DNA of 64,000 bases from Apostichopus japonicus (GCF_037975245.1 NC_092577.1:35084898-35148897), one strand, 5' to 3'; numbered from the stretch's first letter, positions 34,849 through 48,137 are shown. The notes: generated by a model from the letters alone, not told the origin. Translations and numbers: made by a program.

Positions 34849-37800
34849 ATGAGTTCCATTTCCAGTATGGCAAGATTTAAAAATCCACAGAAATCTTCAG
34901 GAAGTATGAAACCATTTGTATATTTTCTCTGTCTGTAGTGTAATATCACCAATGATAGTTATCATTAAATTCCGCTAGCCTAACGTACGTTCTCAATTTG
35001 ACAAGTATTATTGGATAGTGAATTTTATACGCAAACATAATGTTAGGTCTTCTCAAACTTGCTGAAGCAAATTTGGAATGTGTTTATTATTAATTATGAT
35101 TTATCATTATTATTTATTATTATTCTAACGTTAGCTTAAAAGTACTGATGCATTCCCCATGATTTACATTCCCCATGTATGAAAATATCCGACTAGGCCT
35201 AGGCCTATGCTATGTTGCAAATTTGGGCAAAATGCTAGACAAAATAAGAATTGCAAACTGGCACAGGTGCTCCAATTGTCCCAACATTATACAATAAATT
35301 TTTGTGCTGGATGTACTTCAGTAGTTGCCGTCCATCATCAAATTGAAAACAGTGCATTTTTCTTCCTTGGCAGAAAAGCATATTTTTATGGAGGAAAGTA
35401 AATTTAACAGATTTAAGTCAAGGCTTAACATTTGCATATATGTTGTCTTGAAAACTTAACTAAAATATCTTGAACATGGTGTAGTATTTCACTGTCATAA
35501 ATTGAATCTGGCATGTAAGTGTTCAAACGATGAACCTCCATCTTACCGTGTAATTTTTATTTTAGATCCTACGTTTGGATATTCCCTAAGGAAAAGTGGA
35601 AGTATGGGAAATCTTACTAAGAAGAGCACATCAAATCTAGCACCATCATTTAATACCAGGTAAATATGACTGAAAGATATTCTTAAATCTTTAGTTTCAT
35701 AACATTGTACTGTTTCTGAAGATATTACAAATGATAACAGAGTAACGTACCGTTGACGCATAATTGTTTTACATCTGATTCTTAAATTCAGGAAAATTCT
35801 TGTTAAATTCTATTATGACTGCAGAAGTGTTGAATGAAACCTTTAAAGTTATTTTTTAGTTATATGATAAAATACCTTGTTTTGAAGCTGACAGGAATTC
35901 TAGTTTCTGTTTGCTCTAATAATTGACAAGGCCCGTTAACCCTATTGTCTGAAAGATTGTAAATTAGCTGTGACCTGATTACCATCCCTCTGCAATTGGT
36001 CATATTTAAGCATTACACTGCTTATTTAACGGTCAGGTAAAGAAGTTATGACCCCACCCTTATTTACCCGAGGATCAGCAACTATAATTCACTTTATTAT
36101 TATTACTTCTTTAGTTGAGGTGTTTTGGAGGTTCGGAATTTTGTCCCTTATAAAATGATATATGGTACAAAATCTGCTGTACACTGTTAGATGCCAACTA
36201 AATTAGTACCTGTTGCATTTCTATATATAGTTCTACAAAAAGTTATATCCGTAACAACTATCTACTTCTCACACAGCAAATCTACGATGAAATCAACAGT
36301 TGACATGAATAATATCGAGGCTGAATACATCAAGAATCTACAGCAACAGATTTATTTCTTGGAACTGGAGTCCAACTTTCTATATCCTTTTTTGTCGTAA
36401 TTTATTCACTTTATATTAATTTGAAAATTATGTTTATAAATAATGAAAAAGTATATATGTCACAGAGACAAATTACTATACACTTTTGGGAGTGCTCGAT
36501 TTCTCTTGGTATGAACTGTCTCCTTGACTCTGCAATTTTCACTCGTGACCAAGCAAGGAAAGCCACCGACCTTCAACCCAAAATGACAGAAGAGGCAAGC
36601 AGAATGCTATCCAAGTTAAAGGTGATCTTTGAAGGAACATATTTGGTTGATTTTTATCAATATTTTAGATCGTTATTTGATACTAAAATCCCATAAACAA
36701 AATTTAAGGTCATTGGCTTGAGTAGTTAAGTTTTATTACGGACAATGTAGTTTCCGACAAAGTTGTTCATAAATACATTTTCTGCGTTCAATTGATAATA
36801 ATGTGAAAAAATGTCTGGACAACAAAATGTGAGGATCAAAGCAAATTCGTTTATTACACCTGTCATCTTTTGATCAACTTTAAAGATAGTTTTGGTAATT
36901 TTGTGACCATCCCAAAACCCCACAATTTTGTTCTCAAAGTAAGTGGTTAATTAGCCTGTTGATTGGCTAGTAAAATATGATTAATAGTCAAATCAAAATT
37001 CATACCTGCCGAGACACTTTCTCGTATAACAATAAACCATGTGCAAAAGCGTACCAATAAATCTCTGCATATGTCTAAACATTAACATAAATGAAGCTAA
37101 TTGACTTCCAAGGATAGATCTGATCAACTCAAGCATTGATGGAAGACTTACTGTACCCATTCCATTATACAATTATTTTTCCACAGGAGTTACAATCAGA
37201 TATGGATTCTCTACAACTAGAGGTTAGAAGGAAGGAATCTAATCTGGACATGGTCAACACAGAGAAAGAAAGACTAGACCAGAAATTGAGACTGCTATCA
37301 GGTACAGTCAAAAGAGAATCATTTGGTATATTATGTTCATTTTGCATCATTGGTGCATCATTAAGTGCATTTGAAAATGAGACCTCTAGAAAGTACATTA
37401 CAATTGTTTAGTTCATTTGTTCATGTTGCATCATTGGTGCCGCTTATATCATCTCCATATGACAATACAACTCCTTTGGAGATGACTGTTCATTTATTTA
37501 TAAACTGTTTTCCCATCTAGTCATGGAATAATTTAATCTTCATATTTCGTTTAGTGGTTGGCTCTGAATGTTTTCATATAAAATACTTTAGTTCCTTTGT
37601 GAAAACAATAGCTAAAATCTTTGCACTTCCAATTTGCTCATTCTGTGATGCTATAGCGAATCAGGTATTCCCTGCTAATAAAATGAAGATGCGATCCCCT
37701 CCCCTACTCCTCTGGGTTCTATTAGAATGACACTTGATGCCTTGTTACATGCATATGCAAGGTATTGTGTTTTCTGACTGGTACACATCAGCTATTTAGT

Positions 37801-40800
37801 GGTTCCCTCCAACAGAGAGTTATAGAAGGGGGGGGGGGGGTAGTGTTAAAGGTCTTTTATCTGTTAAGGGTATCTATTTCTTTTTGGGGAAGGGGGGTAG
37901 TTCTTTTATAGGTGTAAAGGTTATCTATTTTCTTTGATGGGAGTACTCTATTCGATTAAGCCCAAAAGGGTTTCTTAGTTTACTTCCTTTCACATTTTTT
38001 ACTTATTTGCAGTTATATTGTCTTGTTCACCTTGTTATACTATGTGACAAAAAAAATAATAATAAATAATAATAATTTGTAGAGCACAGGGCTTGGTATT
38101 TTGTTTTCTGTCTGGTACAATGTCATGTACAAGATCTTTCGGCGCCCGTAGCTTTCTAAATGCTGTACCACTTTTATGGAACTCCCTCCCTGTTGAAATT
38201 AGGTCTTTAGATTCTATTATTCAAATCAAGCGCTGTCTTAAAACTTTTCTTTTCTCTCAACTCTATTAGTGTTTTCAGCACCCGTAAAGCCCATTGAACA
38301 ACTTTTGTCGGAGTCTTCGCTATATAAGACTAGTTATTATTATTATTACACACCAGCTATCCCCGCCAACAAAGACTTGTTTGTAGGGAACAAGGCTTGT
38401 AATCCTGAGGTCACTGAACGTTCCAATCCAATTCTAGCCCTAAATTTCTTCCATCCTAATAGATAACCACACCAGAGAGAAGAAGCTCCTCGTAGAAGAA
38501 ATTGTGACCTTGAAGAAACAGAACGACATGATACAGCGAGATATCAACGACAAAGAAGGCCAGATTCTCAGCGCCAAACACGAGCTGGATAAAGGATCCA
38601 CATCTCTCTCGTCCGCTGAACATCAAATTCAAATGCTGCAAGCACAGGTAGAGTTATTAAACATTACTAAAATTATTAAATTAAATAATTGTTACCAACA
38701 GGTTTTAGAAGTGTCCATTCTTGTCTCTTGCACATCCTTCCATGTGAAAGCTAAGGAGTGCCACAATGGCATCGCCCACTGAAAACTTGCAAAATTGCAC
38801 CTGTATGACAATTCGCCCATTTTATATAGCATCTCGTTATGTGATCAGGGATGTGTTCACGCCCATCGGTTGCGCCCGGTAGTTCTGAATGCTGCCCAGC
38901 ACAGACAGTATTTTAAACTTTTCCGCCCGGCACTGTTTTCGATGATTAATTTTACCAAATTTTACCGTTACCAAAATATGAGTGCATACTTGGCCCAGCC
39001 ATTAGCTCCAGAATAGGAAAAAGATTAGCAGACATGTTTTGGGAGAGACCCTCACCCCTTAGACCTCTCCCCTCATGACGTGGATCACACTAATCCGCCC
39101 GGCCCTCAAATATTCCTGAGCTTATCCCTGTGTGTAAGCAGATCATACCGGAAAATAACTTATTCCCCGATTCTTGTTCGTGTTTTTTGTTTTTTTCAGC
39201 TCGACCAGAAGACAGAGCAGTTGAGGAATACTCAGCTGGTTCTTGAGGAGAAGAGAACAGATTTGATCAAGACCCAGTCGGGACTCCAGGAGATGGAAGA
39301 GAAATATTACTCCAGCACTGCATCAATACAAGATGCAGCTGTAGCAGATCTCAGGGTAGGCAGATTGGTCAGAGCAATCAAGGATATTATGCCAAAATTA
39401 CTACTTTTTGGGGAAATATGGAAAAAAAATTGATATTAACGTACTGCACATGATGCTCATGTATCAAAAAATGCTGTTTTAATATTTTTGACTGGGACAA
39501 GACATTGAGATGGGGTTTTCAATCATCGTTTTAAAATCGTCAATATGAAATATTTTTGTTTTTCGAATATAAGTGTCATCTTTTCTGCCACTGGAATATT
39601 CCTTTAATTACTGAAATTGTATAACCATCCAGATGGTGAAGATTAACATTCCATTAATAACCAAATAAGGTATGAATACTTCAGTTGAAGAATACCATAT
39701 CATTAGATTCTTTTTCAGCCAGATCGTGAGATCTAGTTGATAAATTGCAGATATTTAAGAGACACAATTCATGCCTGGGGTTTTACTCAAATATCTTATT
39801 AGTATTCAAATAAGGCTTGAATATTCAAAAGGAAACTAATCCTCTGTGTCATTTGACTCATTTCTCTTCTTTTCTTTGCAGCTGGAAATTCAGAATCTGC
39901 AAAGGAAGCTGAAAGAATCGGAGATGTCTGCAGAACATGACCGATACATGAAGTCCAAGGTAATCCATGATAAGAGAGGTTATATTGCATGATAAATGCA
40001 TGACTTCTGAAATAAATGTCATCAGTAATTCCCAAAAAACTATGCTATGATGTCAGTAATGGTCACTCTTGCTCAAACTTCAGTAGGCATTGTACTGCAA
40101 GCTGCAAAGCATTTTCCTCCAAAACACATTGTGACATTGAAAAATCATTTTTAGAAATCGCTAGCAATTTTTGCCACGCCTAAGTCAGAGACCATGATGA
40201 TGCTTTATAGGTCAATGGTATAGTGCCCAGTTTAGCATGCTAAAAAATGCTATAGTATTTTAACAGTACTTCTGTACAGAATGTGACCCATATATTGTAT
40301 TTAAAATTATTCCTTCGTTTATATTTATATTTTTATATTAATATTTAAGCTGCGTCAATTTTATTTTTCATATTCATATTTTAAGGGTTTTGTCATTTGT
40401 TGTCATTGTAAAGCGCTCTTGAACATGCTTTAGCATGAAAAGAGGGCTATATACATCGGGTAAATAATAACTGTTCTAGCATATTTAGGAGCATTAGGGA
40501 TGTTTAATGAAAGAAAGTTACAATCTTTGGATGTTCAACAGAAACTGTGTTAATCAAAATTAACCAAAAATAAGTTATTAGTGAAAAGACTAATGACTGA
40601 TCCATTTTTTTCTTCCAGATGTCAGATGATGTTAATAATTTGATTAAAGAGAATGCCCTTATCAGCTCCCAGAACCTGGAATTACAGAAACAACTAGAAC
40701 GGGTGAGTTAAGAAGCAATATATATATTATATATTGATATATATTACATATATATAATATATACTATATGTAATATATATATATATAATATATATTATAT

Positions 40801-43585
40801 TTTAGTTTTTGTTTTGGACATGCTCTCAGTCAGAGGTAGAGAATAATTTTTGATCTGGTATGGAATTGTAAATTGCGATATTTTTCCTCTCATGGGAAAC
40901 AGGAGAGAGGGCTTCGAGAATCTCGCGACACGAGACATTCGACCAACATCACTGAATTAGTTTCCATAAAGGATCGAGAGAAACATCTCCAACTGGAACT
41001 GAATCAAACCAAGGAGGAGTTGAAAACAGAGAGGGACAGGGTGGCCACTCTCATGCACTCCGTGAGTCCATTCTTCATAGTCACATTTTTTTTTTATACC
41101 TATTTTCCATCTTTACAGGATACTATACAAAGATCACGGTTACTGAACTGTATTACCAAGACTGGATTGCTCAATTATGTGACCATGAAAACCTTCTTAA
41201 CTCCATTATTGTCACAAAAACTATGAATACCAGAGAGAAAGATATTCAAAACTGCCTTACTAGTTTACAAGTTTATTCAATCTCTGTGCACCTCACTCGT
41301 GTGAGGTATGTAGAGTACAAGTATATGGCAAGCCATGTGGGGCAAACACCGCATAATATATCCGCGTATTAATTCGAATATATACGCGTATTAATTCGAA
41401 TATATATGTGTTGTACATGTGTAAAGTTTCGCTTTATGAAGCGATCTCGCGAGCCCGCCAAAACATTTATCGTTGGTATATGTACACAGCAAGAGCGGAA
41501 ATGTGTTTTCGTGTATATTCTAATTAATCCGTGAATATAGTGGATTTAATCCCCATATGTATTCTATTTAATACGTGTATATATTCGAATTAATACGTGT
41601 ATACATTCGAATTAATACGTGTATATATTCGAATTAATACGCGGATATATTCGAATTAATACGCGGATATATTTGGGCCATATGATTGGCTAATAATATA
41701 TACGCGTATATATTCCAATTAATACGCGTATAAATTACGATTAATACGCTGATATATTATGCAGTGTTTGTCCCACATGGCTTGCCATACAAGTATGCTT
41801 ACAAAGTACATATAACTCACCGTTGACAAAAAGAATTAAAAAAAAAAAAAGGTCTTAGCGATGTTGAAAGAAGTACTACAACTTGTGACCATTTTAGCAT
41901 ATCTAGCAATTTTACGTTTCACTCTTTATAAACCCTTTAAACCTGTATATTGAGTTGTAGTTTCCAAATATCAAACTTTAGAGTTAAAGAAAAAATGAAG
42001 TACTCCCAAAATAATTGTTGCATAGATCCACCAAAATCACACCAGGAATAAATGAAATTGGCACAACATTCAAATGGTTGGAAATGAAATAAATAAACTG
42101 GTGGGGAAATCGATTCTTTTGTTTTTATTTTTTTGTATTGGACTACTTAAATTTTCTAGTACAAATTTTTAATTAGGAACTAACAAATGCATAAATTTCT
42201 TTTCCTCTTTAACCTAGTAAATCCAATAGAACAAGAATATTACATGGTGTTTTTAAAAATACAAAAACATTTCAGCAGGTTAGGTCCAGTTTACTAATAC
42301 AATCTTAAAATATTTAACATGTAACATTTTTTTTGGAGGGGGGGGGGTGGTAGTTCTTTTATAGGTGTTAAGGTTATCTGTTTTCTTTGGTGGCAGTACT
42401 CTATTCGATTAAGCCCAAAAGGGTTTCTTAGTTTACTTCCTTTCACATTTTTTACTTATTTGCAGTTATATTGTCTTGTTCACTTTGTTATACTATGTGA
42501 CGAAACAAATAATAATAAATAATAATAATAGTATTAAATCTCTGTCATTTTGAGAGAATTTCTATCAGTGACTTTCACATCAATGAAGCCTTTAACAATT
42601 TTTCTTGTTTCATCTCTCTGTTCTATTTGGTAGTTGACAAAGCAAGAACAAAGAAACACCCAGCTGTCTTTGGGTCAGAACACCAGCAAGAGTAAAGTGA
42701 CTGAATATGAGGCCCGCCTCTCAGCTGTGGAGCAAGAGAACACACAGCTGAGGAGGGATAAGATGCTTCTAGTGGATCATGTGTCTGAACTCCAGAGACA
42801 GGTGAGGAACAATTCAGAGCTTGTTTTGCTTCAAAAAAATGGTCCTTGTTTTATTGCTACATGTAAGAGCATTGAATGGACTTTACGGCAAAGTATGGTC
42901 TTGCAGTGTCATGTAAGGCTCAACAGGTGTCATGTAAGGCTTGACGTGTGTCATGGAAGGCTCAAGGTGTGTCATGGAAGGCTTGATGTGTGTCATGTAA
43001 CGCAGAATGTGTGTCATGCCAGGTCCAATGTTAATTATGCAAGGCTCAACATGTGTCATGCAAGGCTCAAGGTGTGTCATGCAAGGCTCAATGTGTGTCA
43101 TGAAAGGCTCAATGTTTGTAATGTAACACAACGTTTATTATGCAAGGCTCAACATGTGTCATGCAAGGCTCAAGGTGTGTCATGCAAGGCTGAACATGTA
43201 ACCAATAACACAGATATGCTGGTGACTAAATCATTTTCTGACAAATTTCATACTTTTTATACCCTGTAGTGTTCCCCACACTTGGTAACACCTTCCCCTT
43301 CTTTTGCTACGAAAATTGTACATGCCGGCCTTTGTATCTAACTCAGATTTGTCAAAAACTGTTTCTCTTTCTTCGTTGACAAAGGTTTCCCAAAATGAGC
43401 ATGAGACACTTCGCTACCACTCTCACATCAAGACTCTGGAAGGTAAACTGGAAGATGAACACAAGAGGAGTCATCTGGAGATATCCATGCAGTCTCAAAA
43501 ATGGAGCGAATTTGAGAAGATGGCAGAAAGTATGAAGAACCTATCTCGCAGCATGACCGCACGATCAATGTCACCAGAAACATGA
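34849..43585 (+). CDS. Long coiled-coil protein, 12 coding exons, 492 aa
   Basis: Exons by eye: 34849-34903, 35566-35659, 36277-36381, 36543-36621, 37187-37301, 38463-38647, 39200-39355, 39882-39959, 40619-40702, 40903-41061, 42634-42801, 43385-43585. They total 1,479 nt, keep frame at every junction and end in TGA. All introns are GT-AG except the third, which is AT-AC. The N-terminus (MSSISSMARFKNPQKSSG) is polar and Ser/Lys-rich. From about residue 90 (EAEYIKNLQQQIYFLELESN) to about 470 the protein is heptad-rich, charged coiled coil with no enzyme motif or membrane segment. The tail is Ser/Met-rich (NLSRSMTARSMSPET). I do not recognise the orthologue; a cytoskeletal, centrosomal or ciliary scaffold is a guess from shape only. 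Introns 5 and 10 carry LINE-tail repeats and a hAT-like element. The start is the first ATG in frame with exon 2 via a GAA|GTATGA donor; an upstream non-coding exon is possible. Confidence 0.88.
36382..36542 (+). other. AT-AC (U12-type) intron 3 of the coiled-coil gene
   Basis: The 161-bp intron begins ATATCCTTTT, the consensus U12-type AT-AC donor, and ends TTTTCAC. A CTCCTTGAC sequence at 36,520-36,528 matches the U12 branch consensus TTCCTTRAC at eight of nine positions, with the branch A 15 nt before the acceptor end. Removing it joins CT to T, giving ...LELESNFL-RDQARKATD... in frame. No GT-AG pair gives a comparable join here. Confidence 0.85.
37830..38100 (+). repeat. Dispersed retroposon 3' tail in intron 5 (copy A)
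   Basis: GGTAGTTCTTTTATAGGTGT, GAGTACTCTATTCGATTAAG, CCCAAAAGGGTTTCTTAG and CTATGTGACAAAAAAAATAA lead into an (AAT)n tail. A nearly identical copy in the same orientation lies at 42,345-42,530 in intron 10. The tandem AAT end resembles a 5'-truncated LINE or SINE tail. Confidence 0.75.
38132..38269 (+). pseudogene. LINE ORF2 C-terminal fragment in intron 5
   Basis: The frame RSFGARSFLNAVPLLWNSLP, then VEIRSLDSIIQIKRCLKTFL, ends FSQLY-stop. This FGxRSF...LWNxLPxxIR...FKxxLKTxLF pattern is the conserved C-terminus of CR1/L2-group LINE polyproteins. A short 3' UTR and a (TTA)n tail at about 38,335-38,347 follow, the usual end of such elements. The fragment is 5'-truncated. Confidence 0.8.
41325..41788. 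mobile_element. Non-autonomous hAT-like element, 464 bp, ATATACGCG-rich
   Basis: The termini ATGGCAAGCCATGTGG and CCACATGGCTTGCCAT are inverted repeats, and the similarity extends inward to about 50 bp (GCATAATATATCMGCGTATT). Perfect 8-bp target duplications ACAAGTAT lie at 41,317-41,324 and 41,789-41,796. The inside is full of short AATACGCGTATATATTCGAA-type palindromic units. There is no transposase. It lies in intron 10 of the coiled-coil gene; a truncated inverted copy is at 51,615. Confidence 0.92.
42345..42530 (+). repeat. Dispersed retroposon 3' tail in intron 10 (copy B)
   Basis: This is a nearly identical second copy of the 37,830-38,100 repeat: same CTCTATTCGATTAAGCCC core, same TATACTATGTGACGAAACAA end and an AAT tail. 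Both insertions share the gene's orientation. Confidence 0.75.
42896..43200 (+). repeat. Minisatellite in intron 11, ~20-22-bp unit
   Basis: GTGTCATGYAAGGCTCAA-like units repeat about 14 times, with variants GGTGTGTCATGGAAGGCT and CATGTGTCATGCAAGGCT. The array starts about 95 bp after the exon 11 donor. It keeps exon 11's frame open for many codons because the units lack stops in that frame, but this is intron sequence. Confidence 0.85.
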
Positions 43586-46500
43586 TGCCCACCCCTCACC
43601 CCACCCCTGCCCTCCCTTCCCGTCCCCTATTTGTCAAATTTTTTGTACCTTGTTGTGATGAGTCTACTAGTCACACACTTGTAACTGAGTCACATTTTCT
43701 GCTGACTTGATTTGAATCTGTATCCAAATTTAGTTGACTTGACGAGTCAGCTTCCAACATGCACCGACATTTTTGCATAACTGTTGAGGCTTTGTAGTTG
43801 AATTAAGATGTGTGTGGGGGGCAGGGTGAGGGGGGTATATTCCTTTGCTCTTATCTGATGGACATTAAAAAGGCCACTTGGGGTTTGTCTAATTTTAGCA
43901 GTAAAATATGATATTGTGTTTTCCAATATTCCACACTTTTTTTTTTTTATTCCTTGGAAATTTTTTAAGAAAACTTTTTAGAGACTGTTTAGAGACTGTT
44001 TCAGCTTAACATAGCTTACCCTTTCCCATTTAGTAATATAGTACACTGTTCATTAGCATATCTTGTATTACCCCAAGGTAAGGTGGGGGGGGGGTTGAGG
44101 AAAAGTTAACATTACAGTACCAAGAAGACCCTCCTTAAAGATGTTTATGCTGTCTACAACCTTTGAACTATGATGGTTACTTCTAATGTCTCAATGATGA
44201 CCTGAAAATCCTTGAATTTGTTGAAGTAAGACAAAACGTTTCAAAGCTTTTAATACCTCATCATTTGACTATTTGACAGGCAACTCTTCCTCCCTCCCTC
44301 CTCAAGGAAGTAGAGACCAACAAATGGACATCCTGCTGACTAGACATGAAACAAAAGATACCAAGAAAATATTTCATATATATTTAAAATAATGTATTTC
44401 ACTATCAACATTTCAAGCAAACTTTTATACCATCAAATTTATCACCTTGATATGCAAATTGTATTCATAAATGAGATACATATTTTTCAAGATGTTTTTC
44501 AAGACTATTTTATTTAAGAAATTTTCATTCCTTCCAATAGTTGTTGTGTATATAGAACAACCTTTGTACATTCTCTAACTACTTTACTGCTCATGATCAT
44601 CTTCCATTTACTTTGCAAGCTATATTCATGTAGATGATGGTAAACTTTGTGGTGAAAAGTTTGACAAAGTCCAGCATTCATTAATACGTCAGTCATGGAT
44701 ATCATATTAATGCTTTTAAGACCTAATATGAAACTGTCAAAAATCTTCTTTTTTTCTTTTTTTTTAATTCCTTGAAATGTTTTGGTAAGGTCGTTATTTA
44801 TTGTTTTTTTGACAAGCTGCATAGTTTATATATTGCATTAAATTTTCACAAACTGATTGTGGGACTCCGGTAACAAAACCAAAACATTCATCCATTCTCT
44901 GCTATAACGAGAGAAGAAATATCGATGAACCATCTCGGTATGTTGTTGTAACCGTTTAGGGAGGATGGAGTGGCTGGGACATTTTGCCCATCAGTCCTCT
45001 CACCCTGTCATTACTTATAAGGTCACTGCCTTTATCCACTCTCGACCATAGCATAGTTTAATTACATTGATAACAAATTTGATGTAAAAAATATGAAAAA
45101 TAACAAATAAATTAAGATTAATTTATTTCATTTATATCAGAAGAAAATCATCTCTTTACAAAAGGAAAGGATTTATGGCGATAAAATATTTCTTCCAGTC
45201 GAAATGAAAGAAAAATGGACTCTGAAGGCTTCTGCTGTTTCTCTTTGAGTTTTTACTTTTGTAAGTTTTTTTTTTTTTTTTTTTTTTGGGGGGGGGGGGG
45301 GATATACGTCCTATCGTTATTCCATCCGTGTGTTAATATATGTGTGTGTGTCATAGTGGTACATATTTTTAAATTGGGGGCGACAAACACAGTCAGGAAA
45401 CCTTGTAATTAGGATAACTCCAAAAAGAAAGCTTTGATTATCTTCATATATATATATGATATTTAGGTCCACATTAGCACCAGAACCATGCTGCCAGAAA
45501 TGGTCAAAACTTGAAAATCTTGTGTGTTGTGATATATTAAATGTTCTCGGAGAAACTGGCAGGGAATCACTAGGTCTTAATTCCATATCAAGTTTATAAT
45601 ATCAAAATTTACGTTGTTCATAATGATATAATGATATTTGTGCTTTGCTGTGTGCATTAAACAAGTCAATCCCTCTTACGAGCAAAATAAAATAGTCCGC
45701 TTTTCATATTCTCATTTTCTTTTCTTTTGCATAAATCATGACCTGTGGGCTTCTACCACCAGTGTCTATATTACGTAGGCTGCTGCATTAGTTAGGACGG
45801 GCAAAAAAACCTTTCTATTAATTCTGACATGATTCTGAAATAAATTACGATTTTGTACTCTTGAGATCAATACAATTTGTAACCTAAATACGGAATTTAT
45901 CTTTCTTCCTTCTATTTTCTGTTTTACCTGTTTGTGCTATAGTTACATATTACAGAGATGTCACCTTCATTGTTGCCATCCGTAGAATTACGTCCCCGCG
46001 ATTATCATATCAAAATATGTCACGTATTAAATTGCTACTCAAAATGGTGGCTTGTGGTTCGAACTTCGGCAAACCAGAACAAATATGAACTACAATAAAA
46101 AATTAAAAAGGGATGACAAATATTTAACAAGAAACAATCGATTGTCACAAACTTGTCACAGTGCACGTCCTGCAAATGCTATGTACCTCCTCAGATGCAA
46201 TATCCATCCAAAACAGGGTCAGTTGACCTGGGCGGGCAAGGGGGTAGGGGGTTGGGAACACAGTTTGAATAAAATATTAAGTGCCTCTTTTCATCAATGA
46301 AACAAAAATGTATTTGAAATTCCTTGGAATGTGCTGAGGATTCACTTTGATGGGAAGGTTTGAGGTAAATTTCTGGGTTGCTCCCCCTCCCCCCGGATCA
46401 AAGCCATATGCTTCACTGCCCCTGGAATTTTGTGCCATCACCTGTCAGCCCCCCCCCCCCAACTTCCACAGCTCCTGCAGGATTGCAAATTGAAGAGAAT

Positions 46501-46681
46501 TATAAAAGGGGGTAACGAGAAAAAAGTAGACAAAACTTAATCAGAATGAAAGCATTTAGCGAGACAAGGAAAGGGACCTGACTTAATTGGGGGAATGCCC
46601 ATCCCTGGCATACACTCCCAAAGTCCCCCACATAAGCGCCATGAGCACCTTCGGGCGGATACCGGCGCTATACAAAGTGTC

Positions 46682-46718
<37 letters not shown>

Positions 46719-48137
46719 CTCTATTGAAGGGTCAGAGGCTAGTGAAGGACTATAAAGGCACCGGAGGGCGTGGCCATGGCGTCGTTGAAGCCTACTCCCA
46801 TGCGGGGGACAGGGGGTGGTGATCCTCCCGCAGGGAAATACATTTAGTCATCCAATGCTGCATTCCGAGGCAGGGTGTGAAGACTCGCGCAAAAAGAAAC
46901 GTCTAATGCCGGTAATCTGACCTCGTTTCGAATGAGGTGTAACAGAAGTGTTAGACACCACCATCGATCCAGAAAATCATACACAGCTTGCTACCGTCGG
47001 TAAGTAGACACTAGTGTACAGTCAGTACATACAGCTACGGTCAATACCCACCGCACAGTGTAGAAACGATACAGCGATGGACATCTCAGGTCCAGCTAAA
47101 GATAACAAGGTATCACGTTTCATTACTGTCTGCATTTTGTAGCGACACGAACAAAACGTCACTTTCAAGCAACAGAAAGTTAACTTTATCAGATGGCCGC
47201 ACGCGGTTTGGGGCGAGTCTTCAATGCCTTTAATGTCGTCGATTATTACTTTATGCCTAAACGCAAGGTGTTTATAACTCCATGGTTTTACCTACAAATC
47301 CTCTTGATGCCTAAACGCAAGGTTGTACCTACAAATCCTCTTGAATTTTTATGAGCGGTTCGAAACTGGGTGAGGGGAAGGGAGTGGCTAGCCTTGATCC
47401 AGAGAAGTGGTCTAATATAAACAATCCCCTAATTTAATGTAAAAATGCCCCGATTGAATCATTTCCTCCCCTCCGACAGACAGTGGATAGTCCCCCCTGC
47501 TCCCCCCCCCCCCCCCGTGCACTCCACTGCCGGAAAAACTTCCAGGCATAGAAAATATATACCAACTTCTTTTTGCTGGTTGTGTCTGCAAAGCAATCAT
47601 GCAGACACAGAAAACTGACTGTGGGAAAATGACCGATTATTGTTGTTTTTTCGCCTGAAGTATTGGCTAGTACTACGTACGGCACTCAACCAGTTTAATG
47701 ATTTGAAGATCAGCTTCAAAGTTACACCTGGAATCGGTCAGGTTGAATTTGTTCTACCATAGAGCTATTCGGTAAAAAAAAGCTCCATGGTTCTACACAT
47801 CTCGCGTTTCAAAGTCCAAAAACCCGTAGACAGTAACTGTTTTAATTCGTCACTTTTTGACTGCTGCTATAAATAAAACACAATAGGTCTTATTTCAGAA
47901 CCTAGTTGTGCAGTGAAGGAATAATCTAAAATGTCAACTTTCTGAAATAAGGCAGTTTAGTCTGTTGATCTTTCTTGTTAATTATTTTATAGATTCCTGG
48001 TTGCATCGAAAAGAGCTAGGTTTGTTTGATGCGGACGGTAATCCTCTCAGGCACCCTAATAACAACTAAATACTCATGCAGGATCAGACAGTATAAACCT
48101 ATTAGATACAGGGAAAAGCCTTTGTTACTTTCATAAA
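43586..48137. other. 3' UTR and intergenic region
   Basis: The first part must hold the 3' UTR of the coiled-coil gene; an AATAAA at 45,106-45,111 is one possible polyadenylation signal. A T-run meeting a G-run lies at 45,260-45,301. CATGAGCACCTTCGGGCGGA, then CGGCGCTATACAAAGTGTCC and a (TTA)n run at 46,628-46,715, look like a retroposon 3' end. Poly-C/G tracts at 46,450 and 47,500 suggest decayed hAT-like elements. No gene is supported here. Confidence 0.5.

Noticed and set aside
36361-36696. Reading exon 3 through to TAA at 36,398 and starting a new gene at 36,421
   Set aside because: The AT-AC splice gives a continuous coiled-coil frame, whereas the read-through segments are unlike the rest of the protein.
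46052-46300. An 82-codon plus-strand frame
   Set aside because: No ATG-proximal or domain support; it runs into a G-rich tract and has low-quality composition.
47083-47110. A short exon starting MDISGPAKDNK with a GTATCA donor
   Set aside because: Only 11 codons, a weak donor and no homology to the other first exons.
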